Assembly: GCF_900104795.1 (NCBI RefSeq)
Contig: NZ_FNTG01000002.1
Coordinates: 1,860,001 to 1,924,000 of the forward strand
Origin: Burkholderia sp. WP9
GTDB lineage: Bacteria > Pseudomonadota > Gammaproteobacteria > Burkholderiales > Burkholderiaceae
Length of the DNA: 64,000 bases
Direction of reading: 5' to 3'
In this document: positions 18,191-26,722 of the stretch, piece after piece
How positions within the stretch are numbered: position 1 is the first letter of the stretch
How the letters are laid out: the number at the start of each line of letters is the position of its first letter
Notes under the pieces: model-generated
What the model was told of the DNA's origin: nothing
Database searches by the model: none
The model's input: the letters and a program-made list of their open reading frames with translations, nothing else
Translations under genes and position numbers: made by a program

Positions 18191-19087
18191 ATGAACCAGT
18201 ATGACCCAAAGCGCGGTATCGCGTTGTCGGTCTGCGCGTCAACCATGTTCGCATTACTCTCCGCTTACGCAACACTGCTCGCGCCGCTGAGCGGCCTCGA
18301 TATTTTCGCGTGGCGCATTGTATGGACCGTGCCCGGCGCGCTATTGCTGGTCGCTTTGCGCAAGCGTCTGCCGATTCTGCGGCAGCTTCTTTACCGCATG
18401 GTGACGGAGCCGGCACTCGGCGTGGCGATGATCGTGAGCGCGGCGTTGCTCGGCGCGCAATTGTGGGTGTTTCTATGGGCGCCGCTGCATGGCCGGATGC
18501 TCGAAGTGTCGCTCGGATATTTCCTGTTGCCGCTGGTGATGGTGCTTGTTGGGCGCTTTCATTATCACGAGCGGCTGGATGGTTTGCAGTGGCTGGCGGT
18601 GGTGTGCGCAGCGGTGGGCGTCGGCCATGAACTGTGGGTGACGGGCGCCTTCTCGTGGCCGACCTTGCTGGTCGCGATCGGCTATCCGCCGTATTTCGTG
18701 TTGCGCCGCAAAATCAATCAGGATTCGCTTGCCATGTTCACCGTGGAGATGGCGCTGTTGTTGCCCGTGGCGGTCGTGCAGGTGTTGAGCAGCGCTTCGC
18801 TGACGTTAATCTCCGGACGCCTCGCGATGTGGTTTCTCTTGTTGCCCGGTCTCGGCGCGCTGAGCACCATTGCGCTGGCTTCGTATCTGAAGGCGAGCCG
18901 CCTGTTGCCGGTCGCGTTGTTCGGCATTCTCGGCTATGTCGAACCGGTGCTGCTCGTGCTGGTTTCGATCACGTTGCTCGGCGAAACGCTCAGCGCCGCA
19001 CAGTTGGCCACCTACGTTCCGATCTGGATCGCGGTTGCGTTGACGGCATTGCATAGCGTGCGCCTCGTTCGCTTCGCGCCTGGCTGA
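18191..19087 (+). CDS. EamA/RarD-family transporter
   Basis: Ten-helix inner-membrane permease of the drug/metabolite transporter superfamily, resembling RarD-type EamA proteins. Hydrophobic helices fill the whole 298 residues, including FALLSAYATLLAPLSGLD, the WRIVW motif typical of RarD-like proteins, SLGYFLLPLVMVLVGRF and GYVEPVLLVLVSITLLGE. I choose the ATG at 18191, which has GGAG six bases upstream, over the ATG at 18179. The substrate cannot be inferred. It is a single gene facing away from the egtD-like gene. Confidence 0.82.
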   Translation: MNQYDPKRGIALSVCASTMFALLSAYATLLAPLSGLDIFAWRIVWTVPGALLLVALRKRLPILRQLLYRMVTEPALGVAMIVSAALLGAQLWVFLWAPLHGRMLEVSLGYFLLPLVMVLVGRFHYHERLDGLQWLAVVCAAVGVGHELWVTGAFSWPTLLVAIGYPPYFVLRRKINQDSLAMFTVEMALLLPVAVVQVLSSASLTLISGRLAMWFLLLPGLGALSTIALASYLKASRLLPVALFGILGYVEPVLLVLVSITLLGETLSAAQLATYVPIWIAVALTALHSVRLVRFAPG

Positions 19088-19136
19088 GCCGGGCGATCCG
19101 CATCGAGCATGCAGTCCACGAATCCGGCGGCGCGCT

Positions 19137-19676
19137 TTAGTGATGTGCCGCCGTACGGTCCGCATTGATGCGCGTCGGGCCGACTTGCGCCTCGATCGCT
19201 TCGCGTAGCGCGGGCCGCCAACCGAAGCCGAACAACGCTTCCGCGAGAACGAACAGCGGTCCGATCAGCAGCCCGATCACATCGTCGACAAAGGCCGGCT
19301 TGCGATGCTCGTAGGCGACATGGCCGATGAACTGAAACACCCAACCGACCAGAAAAAGCCCGACGCCGATCACGAGCCACGTCAGCGTGGATTGCGCCGC
19401 GCTCCACCGACCAAACGCGACGCACAGTGCGGACACGAGCGCCATCAGCAGGCCGAGCGGTACGTCGAGCACGAGGTAGTAGAGCGTTGCCGCGATGAAC
19501 AATACCCATGCCGGCGATAACGTTAGCGGCAGCGCGCCGATCGCAAAAGCGGGCCGGCTCAACAACACTGCCAACGCAAGCACGATCATCGGAATGCCGA
19601 CGAAATGCGTGGCGATGTTGCGCCGGTCACGATGGTAGGCCGCGTACTGCGTCAGCTGTTGTGTCAGCGTTCTCAT
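19137..19676 (-). CDS. DUF962 / Mpo1-like membrane protein
   Basis: A 179-residue protein with about four membrane helices, related to yeast Mpo1 (YGL010w), an Fe-dependent 2-hydroxy fatty acid dioxygenase of alpha-oxidation. The metal-binding family motifs are present: YAAYHRDRRNIATHFVGIP near the N-terminus (two His) and QFIGHVAYEHRKPA near residue 120 (two more His). Bacterial members' substrate is not established, so fatty-acid alpha-oxidation is inference. The ATG at 19676 follows family N-termini (MRTLTQQL). It diverges from the Crp/Fnr gene, sharing a 91-base promoter interval. Confidence 0.78.
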   Translation of the reverse strand: MRTLTQQLTQYAAYHRDRRNIATHFVGIPMIVLALAVLLSRPAFAIGALPLTLSPAWVLFIAATLYYLVLDVPLGLLMALVSALCVAFGRWSAAQSTLTWLVIGVGLFLVGWVFQFIGHVAYEHRKPAFVDDVIGLLIGPLFVLAEALFGFGWRPALREAIEAQVGPTRINADRTAAHH

Positions 19677-19767
19677 GAATCCCGCTCCGTGGTTAAAGTC
19701 AGCATAATCGCGGGCAGCGGAATTTGAAACCATCGGGTAGCCGACAATCGGCCACGGAAGCCGTTCT

Positions 19768-20481
19768 ATGACTGCGATTTTTCCATCGAATGAGCTGGTC
19801 GCGCTGCTCGAGCGCAGCGCGTGGTTTCGCTCGGCGCCGGCTCCCATGCGTGCGCAGTTGGTCGACGTAGGGCGTGTCGAGCACCTCGCCGGCGGTCAGC
19901 GGCTCTTTACTCGCGGCGATTCCGACGACGGCCTCTATTGCGTGCTCGATGGCCTCGTGAGAATCGGTGCAGCGAGTTCGGCGGGCAAGGAGGCCTTGCT
20001 CGCCGTTATCGAGCCAGTGAACTGGTTCGGCGAGATCGCGCTGTTCGACAATCGGCCGCGAACCCACGATGCGTATGCCGAGCGCGATTCCGCGCTGTTT
20101 CATGTGCCACGCGCCGCGCTGGCCGCGCTGCTCGAAAGCTCGCCCGCTTATTGGCATGTGTTCGGCTTGCTGTTGACACAAAAGCTGCGGCTTGCCTTCG
20201 ACGCGATAGAAGAGGCCGCGTTGCTGCCCGCCGCGCAGCGCGTGGCGCGCCGTTTGTTATTGATGGCTGGCGGCTACGGCGAACCCGGCGCATTGCGGCG
20301 CGTGCTCAAAGTCCCGCAAGAAGATCTCGCGATGATGCTGGCGCTGTCCCGGCAAACCATCAACCAGGTATTGAAGCAATTCGAAACGCAAGGCGCGCTG
20401 AAGCTCGGTTATGCGGAAATCGAAATTACCGACGTGCAGAAGCTGGGTGTTCTGGCGGAGCTGAATCTGCCTGCGGATTGA
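19768..20481 (+). CDS. Crp/Fnr family transcription regulator
   Basis: A 237-residue regulator with an N-terminal cyclic-nucleotide-binding-type beta-barrel (about residues 15-130; LFTRGDSDDGLYCVLDGLVRIG, WFGEIALFDNRPRTHDA) and a C-terminal winged helix (about 155-225; VPQEDLAMMLALSRQTINQVLKQ is the recognition-helix region). No Fnr-type cysteine cluster is seen, so it is not an oxygen sensor of that kind. It stands opposite the DUF962 gene and may regulate it, but no operator was identified. Confidence 0.85.
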   Translation: MTAIFPSNELVALLERSAWFRSAPAPMRAQLVDVGRVEHLAGGQRLFTRGDSDDGLYCVLDGLVRIGAASSAGKEALLAVIEPVNWFGEIALFDNRPRTHDAYAERDSALFHVPRAALAALLESSPAYWHVFGLLLTQKLRLAFDAIEEAALLPAAQRVARRLLLMAGGYGEPGALRRVLKVPQEDLAMMLALSRQTINQVLKQFETQGALKLGYAEIEITDVQKLGVLAELNLPAD

Positions 20482-20657
20482 CGGCTGAGCGTTTGTTCTC
20501 GCCTGCTTGCGCCCTGCGCGATAGACGACACGCCGACCAAACGCCGACCAAACGCCGACGCATTTTTATAAGCATTTTACGGCGCGCGCCTATTTCTATT
20601 GCGATTCGCTATCTCCAGCCCGGTAAGGTCGAGGCATCCGGGTCAGGAAGCGAAAAT

Positions 20658-21290
20658 ATGCATGGGGTTAGCGCTCTGCAAGGTGTGTCACGACAACGAA
20701 AGGCCGACCGTTACGCGGTACGCCGCTTGACGAGCATGCTTGCAGCGATCGTCTTCACGTTGGCTAATGCCGCGCATGCCGCCGGCGCCGATACTGCTGC
20801 CGATGCGCAGCCGACTGCATCCGCTGCTCCGATCCTCGCGAGCGATGCCACGCTGGAAGCCAGCTTGCCGACTCTCGGCGATATCACCGCCATGTTGCGC
20901 GCACAGTTTCGTGTGGCGCCGACAGAGTCGTTGAAGATTGCCCGCGCAGTGCTCGCCGAAGCGGACCGCCACGCCATTTCTCCCATCCTGCTGCTTGCCG
21001 TGATGGCGGTCGAGTCGAGCTTCGATCGCTATGCGGTCAGCGTCGCGGGCGCGCGAGGACTCATGCAAATCCTGCCTGCGGCTCACCCGCAATTGATTGC
21101 AGGCGCGGCCGATCTATCCGATCCGGCCATCAACGTGCGGATCGGTTCGACCATCCTGCGCCGCTACCTCGACGAAAGCGGTGGCGATCTCGACGCCGCC
21201 TTGCTGCGCTACAGCGGCGGAGGCCGCGGCTATGCGCGGCGCGTGGTATTGCGTATGCAGCGTTTCGACGCAAGCCTGCGCCGCGAATGA
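20658..21290 (+). CDS. Lytic transglycosylase SLT-domain protein
   Basis: Putative peptidoglycan lytic transglycosylase acting in the periplasm. The ATG at 20658 is preceded by AGGAAG. Residues 22-42 (RRLTSML, hydrophobic core, ANAAHAA) form a signal peptide after an unusually long basic leader of about 20 residues. An Ala-rich spacer follows, then the SLT domain (about 90-205) with the catalytic Glu119 in AVESSFD and the family GARGLMQILP motif. The chain ends soon after the YSGG-type motif, so the protein is a minimal 210-residue SLT enzyme without LysM domains. Confidence 0.85.
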   Translation: MHGVSALQGVSRQRKADRYAVRRLTSMLAAIVFTLANAAHAAGADTAADAQPTASAAPILASDATLEASLPTLGDITAMLRAQFRVAPTESLKIARAVLAEADRHAISPILLLAVMAVESSFDRYAVSVAGARGLMQILPAAHPQLIAGAADLSDPAINVRIGSTILRRYLDESGGDLDAALLRYSGGGRGYARRVVLRMQRFDASLRRE

Positions 21291-21334
21291 ACGACTCATT
21301 CGCGGCGCGGTGGAGAGATCGAACTGCGAACCGG

Positions 21335-22219
21335 CTAGTTCACCACTCCGGCAAATTCGGCGCGCAGATCCTGTAGCCGGTCGCGCGCGGTGCTCAGACG
21401 CTCGACAAGTTGCGCCGATGCACGCGAGATCGGCATGCGTGTTTCGTCGCTGAGCGAATGGTCGAAGGCGAGCATCGCTTTGATGGCGGACGGATTGGGC
21501 GCGGCGAACAGGAGCCGTAAGACCGGCAGCAAACTCGCGAACAGATTGCGCGCGTCCACGTCGTGCTCGGCCCGCAGCAGATCCTGAAACGCGACCAGCA
21601 GGTCGGCGCAGACATGCGCGCTCGCCAGAATGCCACCTGTTCCGCCGTGATGCAGACAGTCGTCCAAGGCTTCGTCGGTGCCGCACAGGACGTTGATCGG
21701 CAGCGTGCTCAACTGGCTGAAATGCTCCTTCACGCACTCTTTGATCGCGACGATGTTGCCGCACTCGATGAGTCGCGCGACGCTATCCGGCGCGATCGTC
21801 ACGCCGGTCCGGTGCGGCACGTTGTACAGCACGATCGGGTGCTCGGTCGCGCCCGCGGCCTGCTCGAAGTGCCACTGCACGCCCGCTTGATCCGGGCACA
21901 CGTAGGACGGCGCGGAGACCAGATAGCCCGCGCAATCCCAGCGCTCGTAGCGCTGAATATCGTGCAGGACATCGCGCGTGTTCGAGCCGCCGACGCCGAT
22001 CAGCATCGGCAAACGGGAGCGGACTACTTCGCTTAAGGCCTGCAACACCGTCAGACGCTCGGCGTCCTGTAACAACGCGGCTTCGCCGGTGGTACTCAGC
22101 GCGACAATGCCGGCGATCCCGGTGCGCAAGTAGTAGTCGGCGAGACGCTGCAATGCGTCGATATCGACTTCGCCGTTACGCAGCGGCGTGACGATAGGCA
22201 ACCAGATACCTGAAAACAT
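21335..22219 (-). CDS. 4-hydroxy-tetrahydrodipicolinate synthase family protein (DapA paralogue)
   Basis: Class I aldolase of the DHDPS/NAL family with a TIM barrel. Key residues are in place: Thr43-Thr44 in STTGE, Tyr132 and Arg137 in YNVPHRTG, and the Schiff-base Lys160 in IVAIKE. These match true DapA enzymes, which condense pyruvate with aspartate semialdehyde in lysine synthesis. The 294 residues are normal. Its neighbourhood is not a lysine operon, and most Burkholderiaceae carry another dapA, so it may be a paralogue with a different aldehyde partner. It starts two bases after the stop of a small upstream gene. Confidence 0.82.
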   Translation of the reverse strand: MFSGIWLPIVTPLRNGEVDIDALQRLADYYLRTGIAGIVALSTTGEAALLQDAERLTVLQALSEVVRSRLPMLIGVGGSNTRDVLHDIQRYERWDCAGYLVSAPSYVCPDQAGVQWHFEQAAGATEHPIVLYNVPHRTGVTIAPDSVARLIECGNIVAIKECVKEHFSQLSTLPINVLCGTDEALDDCLHHGGTGGILASAHVCADLLVAFQDLLRAEHDVDARNLFASLLPVLRLLFAAPNPSAIKAMLAFDHSLSDETRMPISRASAQLVERLSTARDRLQDLRAEFAGVVN

Positions 22220-22221
22220 GA

Positions 22222-22563
22222 TCAGCGCACCTTTGCGGCCGCGCTGCGGCGCTTCAAAGGTCCGATCATCGCGGCGGGAAGCGTCGAGATCAGCGTGTGC
22301 AGTGTGAAGTCGAGGTCGTCGAAGGCGATGTCGAGTTGAACGCGAATTTCCTCGCGCATGGCCTCAGTGGCGACGACGTAGACACCGAGCGGAGAATGAA
22401 GCAGGACGCGAAGTTGGGTGCCGGGCAGTTCGCCTGAACGGTGAGGCAGGGTCACCTGGAAGCGCACGCGAGCCGCGGGAAAGGGAATGACGTTGTTGCG
22501 TTGAACGCGTGCCTCGTTGAAGGGCTGCGCGGCGAAGCTACGAATTGTTTGTGTGAGAGCCAT
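22222..22563 (-). CDS. Small hypothetical protein upstream of the DapA paralogue
   Basis: A 113-residue protein that I do not recognise. It has a mixed alpha/beta look: N-terminal polar part with NNVIPFPAARVRF, a central stretch (QLRVLLHSPLGVYVVATEAMREEIRVQ) and a basic C-terminus (LKRRSAAAKVR). No signal peptide or membrane helix. The two-base gap to the DapA-like gene indicates cotranscription, so it may be a partner or regulator of that enzyme; no sequence motif supports a more specific role. Confidence 0.6.
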   Translation of the reverse strand: MALTQTIRSFAAQPFNEARVQRNNVIPFPAARVRFQVTLPHRSGELPGTQLRVLLHSPLGVYVVATEAMREEIRVQLDIAFDDLDFTLHTLISTLPAAMIGPLKRRSAAAKVR

Positions 22564-22722
22564 GTCATGCGGCGTTCGTCGACGCCATGGTTGATCAAGA
22601 CAGTTCGAGATTAGACTTCCGCAGGTAAACGCAGTGCAAAAATTGAGGCGTCCGCTGAAAAAATCATGCGGGCGCTATGCCGGTTCGCTCGCTGTGCGAG
22701 CACTCGCAGCTCGAACGCGCAT

Positions 22723-22749
22723 AAAAAAAGGCGAGTCATATGACTCGCC
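22723..22749 (-). terminator. Rho-independent terminator (minus strand)
   Basis: A 20-base perfect palindrome (GGCGAGTCATATGACTCGCC, 22730-22749) is flanked by seven As on its left, which read as Ts on the minus strand. It would end the Lys/Ala-rich secreted protein gene. Confidence 0.75.
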
Positions 22750-22822
22750 CTCCCTGAACGGCACAGTTCGGCTTCGATTATCTGCACATGCCTGGCCGGT
22801 GCGTGCCGAAACCGATCACGTG

Positions 22823-23203
22823 TTATTGCGTTTTTGTCGTGTCGGTTTTAGTGCCGTCGGCTTTTGCCGGGGCATTGCTGGCCTCTTTCGTGCTCTCCGT
22901 TTTAGTCTTTGCTGCGCTCGTGTCTGCTGCGGCTTTCTTGGTGGTCTTGTGGGCTTTCGCCGTGTGATGCGCGGAGGTCTTCTTCACATGCGCTTTGGGC
23001 GTGGCTTTGGCCGGCGCTTTCGTTGCCGCTGCGCTTTCATCTGTCGCGCCGGTTTGCACGGCGGTGCTCGCCTTCAGATTCGCCTGGCCGGCGGGTTGCG
23101 TTTGCGCGGGCTGCGCAGTTTGCGTGCTGGACGGTGCGGCCGTTTGAGCGAAAGCGGTCGACACGAGCATAGCGGAAGCGAGAGCGGCGAAAAGCGTCTT
23201 CAT
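22823..23203 (-). CDS. Secreted Lys/Ala/Thr-rich low-complexity protein
   Basis: A 126-residue protein with a clean Sec signal peptide (MKTLFAALASAMLVSTAFAQ) and a mature part made almost entirely of Ala, Lys, Thr, Gln, Ser and His, with histone-like stretches (KAHVKKTSAHHTAKAHKTTKK around residues 70-90) and a charged tail. It is probably unfolded and polycationic in the periplasm. A strong AGGAG lies seven bases before the ATG. Similar small secreted proteins are common in Burkholderiaceae without known function. It is monocistronic with its own terminator. Confidence 0.7.
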   Translation of the reverse strand: MKTLFAALASAMLVSTAFAQTAAPSSTQTAQPAQTQPAGQANLKASTAVQTGATDESAAATKAPAKATPKAHVKKTSAHHTAKAHKTTKKAAADTSAAKTKTESTKEASNAPAKADGTKTDTTKTQ

Positions 23204-23538
23204 GGTTTAACTCCTGGTTTAACCGGTTGATTCTTGTGTCGCGGCTGAAATGTTTCAGCGCTGCCGGTTTAACGTTGACGGGACGACAGGAGTTGACGAC
23301 GTTGTAGTGACAAAACGTAACCGCTGAAACATATTGGGGATCCCGAAGCAGTTTCGGCGGTTCGGCTTGCGCCTTGGCGGCAAGTTGGAAACGGGCGTGT
23401 TAGCACCCAGGGCCTTACCTGTATTGTGATATAGGAGTTTTTGCCAGCGGAATATCATCTGCCCTCCATGTCACAATCGGGCGGGCTGGCTATCGCTAGA
23501 GTGGCCTGATTTCCCATCTAACTCGTGCGAAACACCAG
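23204..23538. other. Intergenic region upstream of the methyltransferase-glycosyltransferase gene
   Basis: About 335 bases of lower GC between two divergent genes. I see no gene. Two partial direct repeats of TTAAACC sit just upstream of the secreted-protein start, and TAGAGT near 23500 is a possible -10 for the fusion gene, without a clear -35. Confidence 0.35.
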
Positions 23539-25278
23539 ATGAACCAGTCACTCAAACTCGCGCTGCGGCGCACGCAGGATCCGGCGTTTCTGCATGGCTA
23601 CTTCTCCGGCGTCGGCTTGAACATGGGCGCTGGGCGCGATTCTGATTTCGACTACGCAGGTCTCTTTCCCGGCATCGACCAACTAATCGCCTGGAACGTG
23701 AATGAGCGTGACGTTATCCATATGGACGACGCGCCGGCCGATGTATTTGATTTTGTTCATTCGGATTGCCTTGGGCGTTTCGCCAATCCTCAGCAAGTGC
23801 TCGCCAGGTGGCTCGAACTCATCAAGCCCGGCGGTTATCTGATTTTGACGTTGCCGGCCGATCCTCGCGTCGAAGAAAGAATATCGCCGATCCTGACGGA
23901 TGTCGATCACGAACGCATCTTCACCCTGGATCGGCCTGACGCGGCGATCGCGGGTTCCGTGAATGTGCTCGACCTGGTGAACGATGCTTCGGCCGTTTCA
24001 TCGTGCGAACGCATGTGCCTGCTCCGCGAGTTCGACGAGAATCGGCAAGAGGAGTCGGCGGACAGACAGCCTCAAGCGGCCGCGTACGCGATAGAAATCG
24101 TGCTGCGCAAGCGCGATGTGCCTCCACTCTTCGACCTGGTCACTGCCATGCCCGGTGCGCGAACCGATTCGGCCATGCTTGACCTTTGCCACGCAACGCT
24201 AAGGCTGTATCCGTATCGATTCCAGACCTACTTCCACATCAACTTCGAACTGGTGCGTCGAGGCCTTTGCGATCAACTGGAGGACCTGTGGGACGAAAGC
24301 GTCCAACGGCTCCCGAACGAACGCTTGCCTCGGCTCTTCAATGCGCTGATGCTGATTGCTCTCGGCAAACTTACCGAGGGTTTTCGTCGACGTGAGGCGC
24401 TGTTCGACGGCGCGGATTGGCGAGGCCGGACCACCGTGGCACCGCCGGCTTACGCAAACTGGTGTGGCGAGTCGCTCGAAGGCAAATCGATCGTTATCTG
24501 GAGCGAATTCGGTCTGGGCGACGAGATTTTCTTTTTTCGGTTTGCGCGGATTTTTCGCGAGCGCCACGGGGCGGCGTGGGTGACGGTGGTGTGTCAGGCG
24601 CCGCTCGTCGAATTGTTCAGGGCCTCAGGCGAGGCCGCGGTGATCTGCTCCGTCGAAGATGCGCCACAACTGCCGCTTCATGACTATTGGGTCTATCCGC
24701 ATGCGATTCCGGTGTGGGCGTCTCTTCACGTCGATCATTTGCCGGACGTGGTGCCGTATCTGCGGATGGGGGGCGAGCACACACCGATGGTTTTGCCGGG
24801 CAACCCGCGGGCGTTCAAAGTCGGCGTGATCTTCAAAGGTGCGCCGACGCACGAGAACGATGCTGCCAGATCGCTGCCGTCGCTCAGCTGTCTTGATCCA
24901 CTCTTCGCGCTCGACGACGTGGAGTTCTACATCATGCAGAAAGGACAAGGCGAAGACGAAGCCGCCGACTACGCCGTGCGCTTGCGCAACGTGCATGATC
25001 TCGGACCTCGTCTTCGTTCATTTGGCGATACGGCAAAAATGATGGACGCGTTGGACCTGATCATTAGCGTGGACACATCGGCGGCCAATCTGGCTGGCGC
25101 GATGGGTCGGCCGCTGTGGCTAATGTTGCCCATGCTGGGCGACTGGAGGTGGCACCTCGAACGGGAAGACAGTCCGTGGTTTCCCTCTGCCCGCCTGTTT
25201 CGGGAAAAAGGCAGAGGGTGGCCTGAGGTCGTGGAGCGAATTCGCCGGGCTTTGATCGAACTGCGGAACACACGATGA
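23539..25278 (+). CDS. Methyltransferase-glycosyltransferase fusion protein
   Basis: A 579-residue cytoplasmic protein with two domains. Residues about 15-190 resemble a class I SAM methyltransferase: LNMGAGRDSDFD at the SAM loop position, FDFVHSDCLGRFANP and IKPGGYLILTLP. Residues about 210-575 resemble the glycosyltransferase part of TPR/GT9-like proteins: an alpha-helical stretch, VIWSEFGLGDEIFFFRFAR, then LIISVDTSAANLAGAMGRPLWL and a DWRWHLEREDSPWFPSARLF ending. The SAM motif is degenerate (GAG rather than GxGxG), so methyltransferase activity is uncertain. The gene stands alone, is less GC-rich than its neighbours, and has no obvious ribosome site. A role in modifying a surface glycan is a guess from the glycosyltransferase half. 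Confidence 0.68.
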   Translation: MNQSLKLALRRTQDPAFLHGYFSGVGLNMGAGRDSDFDYAGLFPGIDQLIAWNVNERDVIHMDDAPADVFDFVHSDCLGRFANPQQVLARWLELIKPGGYLILTLPADPRVEERISPILTDVDHERIFTLDRPDAAIAGSVNVLDLVNDASAVSSCERMCLLREFDENRQEESADRQPQAAAYAIEIVLRKRDVPPLFDLVTAMPGARTDSAMLDLCHATLRLYPYRFQTYFHINFELVRRGLCDQLEDLWDESVQRLPNERLPRLFNALMLIALGKLTEGFRRREALFDGADWRGRTTVAPPAYANWCGESLEGKSIVIWSEFGLGDEIFFFRFARIFRERHGAAWVTVVCQAPLVELFRASGEAAVICSVEDAPQLPLHDYWVYPHAIPVWASLHVDHLPDVVPYLRMGGEHTPMVLPGNPRAFKVGVIFKGAPTHENDAARSLPSLSCLDPLFALDDVEFYIMQKGQGEDEAADYAVRLRNVHDLGPRLRSFGDTAKMMDALDLIISVDTSAANLAGAMGRPLWLMLPMLGDWRWHLEREDSPWFPSARLFREKGRGWPEVVERIRRALIELRNTR

Positions 25279-25349
25279 TGGCCGGCCGCTCGCACGAAGA
25301 CAATGCATCACGCCGCACGCCGGTTGCCGTTTATCGGCGCTTTACGTGA

Positions 25350-25610
25350 CTAGTTGAACGGGTTCTGCACGACGCCGGGTTTCGCATCCGGCTCGTCCTT
25401 GACCTTCGCGGGCAAATTGCTCTGGGCCTGCAAGCTGGCCACGATCGCATCCACCGCATCTTTCAGTGCCAACGCCGCCTTCAATCCGCGCTGATCCTGC
25501 GTCAACTCCAGCGTGCCGTTCAGCACGATGCGCGTCGTGCCGTTGCTCACCGTTAGCGCATCGCCCTGAATGTTGAGCACGTCGTCGTCGTTCGAATAGG
25601 GTTTAAACAC
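25350..25610 (-). CDS. Small protein overlapping the secreted nuclease gene
   Basis: An 86-residue acidic protein (MFKPYSNDDDVLNIQGDALTV at the start) that I do not recognise. The first ~60 residues suggest a beta-rich part followed by one helix (KAALALKDAVDAIVASLQ), then a Pro/Asp tail. No signal peptide. It begins at a GTG whose first eight bases overlap the end of the nuclease gene (GTGTTTAA), so its translation depends on the nuclease. The arrangement recalls a toxin/immunity or enzyme/inhibitor pair, but nothing in the sequence proves this. Confidence 0.6.
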   Translation of the reverse strand: MFKPYSNDDDVLNIQGDALTVSNGTTRIVLNGTLELTQDQRGLKAALALKDAVDAIVASLQAQSNLPAKVKDEPDAKPGVVQNPFN

Positions 25611-26352
25611 CTTTCAGTCCTCCCGGTCGTTGATCTTTGAGGCTTTCCGGAATGCCCGGAAAACGGATGCCCGATGCCGCTTCGAGTTCGTGAATCGTCT
25701 TGATGTCGTAACGGTTGGTGGAGACATTGTCCACCACTACGGCGAACGCCATTTGCCGCGAAGGCACATAAACCACCTTGAACAACTGCGTCGGCACGAA
25801 CACGCGCGTCGGTCCAATAGTCTGCAACTGCTGGCCGTTGAAGATCGGGCCGGTGACAACATAGGTATCGTCGTACTGCACGGCGATCTTGCGCACCGAG
25901 GTTTCAATGCGCGCCCACAGACGCTGATTGTTCTCGCGGTTTTGCGGCACGATGTTGGCGAGCGAGAACGATTGTGCCATCGCCTCCTGATTCCAGCGAT
26001 TGCCGGCCGGGCTCATATGGCCACGATCGAACCCGCTGCGCTTATAGTCCGCCAGCGTGGCGCCTTCGCCATCCGGCAAGCGCGCGTCTTCGAAAAACTT
26101 GTTGGTGCGCACCATGTCTTTGGCGGCTTCGATATGGTCGCGCGTGAGATGCTCGGCGGACCACAACGGACCATGCGTGATGCCCGAATGCAAAACCGCG
26201 AAATCGCTGTAGCAAAGCATGCGCGTTTTCGGGGCCATCTTCTGATTGCTCAGAACAGGCCATTGCGCATTCGGCGTGAATTGGGTGCAGGAGGGCGCTG
26301 CGCTGGCATGAGCGGCAACAGCGAACAGCAGACAGGCAAACCACTTCTTCAT
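25603..26352 (-). CDS. Secreted DNA/RNA non-specific endonuclease
   Basis: Sugar-nonspecific nuclease of the NUC/beta-beta-alpha-metal family. A Sec signal peptide (MKKWFACLLFAVAAHASA) directs it to the periplasm or outside. The catalytic motif DRGHMSPAG contains the general-base His; downstream come NIVPQNRENNQRLW (metal-binding Asn) and YVVTGPIF, all typical of the family. The 249 residues match single-domain members such as NucA. Two cysteines (near 22 and 47) could form a disulfide. It is the first gene of a two-gene unit with the small overlapping gene. Confidence 0.88.
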   Translation of the reverse strand: MKKWFACLLFAVAAHASAAPSCTQFTPNAQWPVLSNQKMAPKTRMLCYSDFAVLHSGITHGPLWSAEHLTRDHIEAAKDMVRTNKFFEDARLPDGEGATLADYKRSGFDRGHMSPAGNRWNQEAMAQSFSLANIVPQNRENNQRLWARIETSVRKIAVQYDDTYVVTGPIFNGQQLQTIGPTRVFVPTQLFKVVYVPSRQMAFAVVVDNVSTNRYDIKTIHELEAASGIRFPGIPESLKDQRPGGLKGV

Positions 26353-26722
26353 GTGTCAGTCAGTCGAGGGATGGGGGCGCAAGTATAGCGTTGCGAACCC
26401 GTCTCGCGCGACGTGAAATAGACGAACGGCACAGAGAATGACAGCGCATTCACGCGCTCCGCGCCGCAATGAAAACGATGCCGGCATGAGGCGCGCACGA
26501 AGTGCCTCCACTGCGCGCCGCACAAAAAAAATGGGCCGCTTTGCAGCGACCCTAATGCGTGGATTTCCAACTCTACGCACGCAAACTTAAGGCGACCTTA
26601 AATTTGCACGCGAGGAAAGTGCAAAAAAAATCGGCGTGCGAACGCGCGTGCGAATTCATGCATGCGCAAGCAAAGCGCAGCGCACGCGGAAAGTTCGACC
26701 GACGAAAAATGAGTGCTGAAAC
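26353..26722. other. Intergenic region with hairpins, no clear gene
   Basis: About 370 bases between two minus-strand genes. It contains an eight-base stem GGCGCGCA / TGCGCGCC (26490-26497 and 26512-26519) next to eight As, and TTGCAC / GTGCAA arms near 26601-26624 followed by eight As. The short frames here lack ribosome sites. The nuclease promoter must lie here; a small RNA is possible but not shown. Confidence 0.3.
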
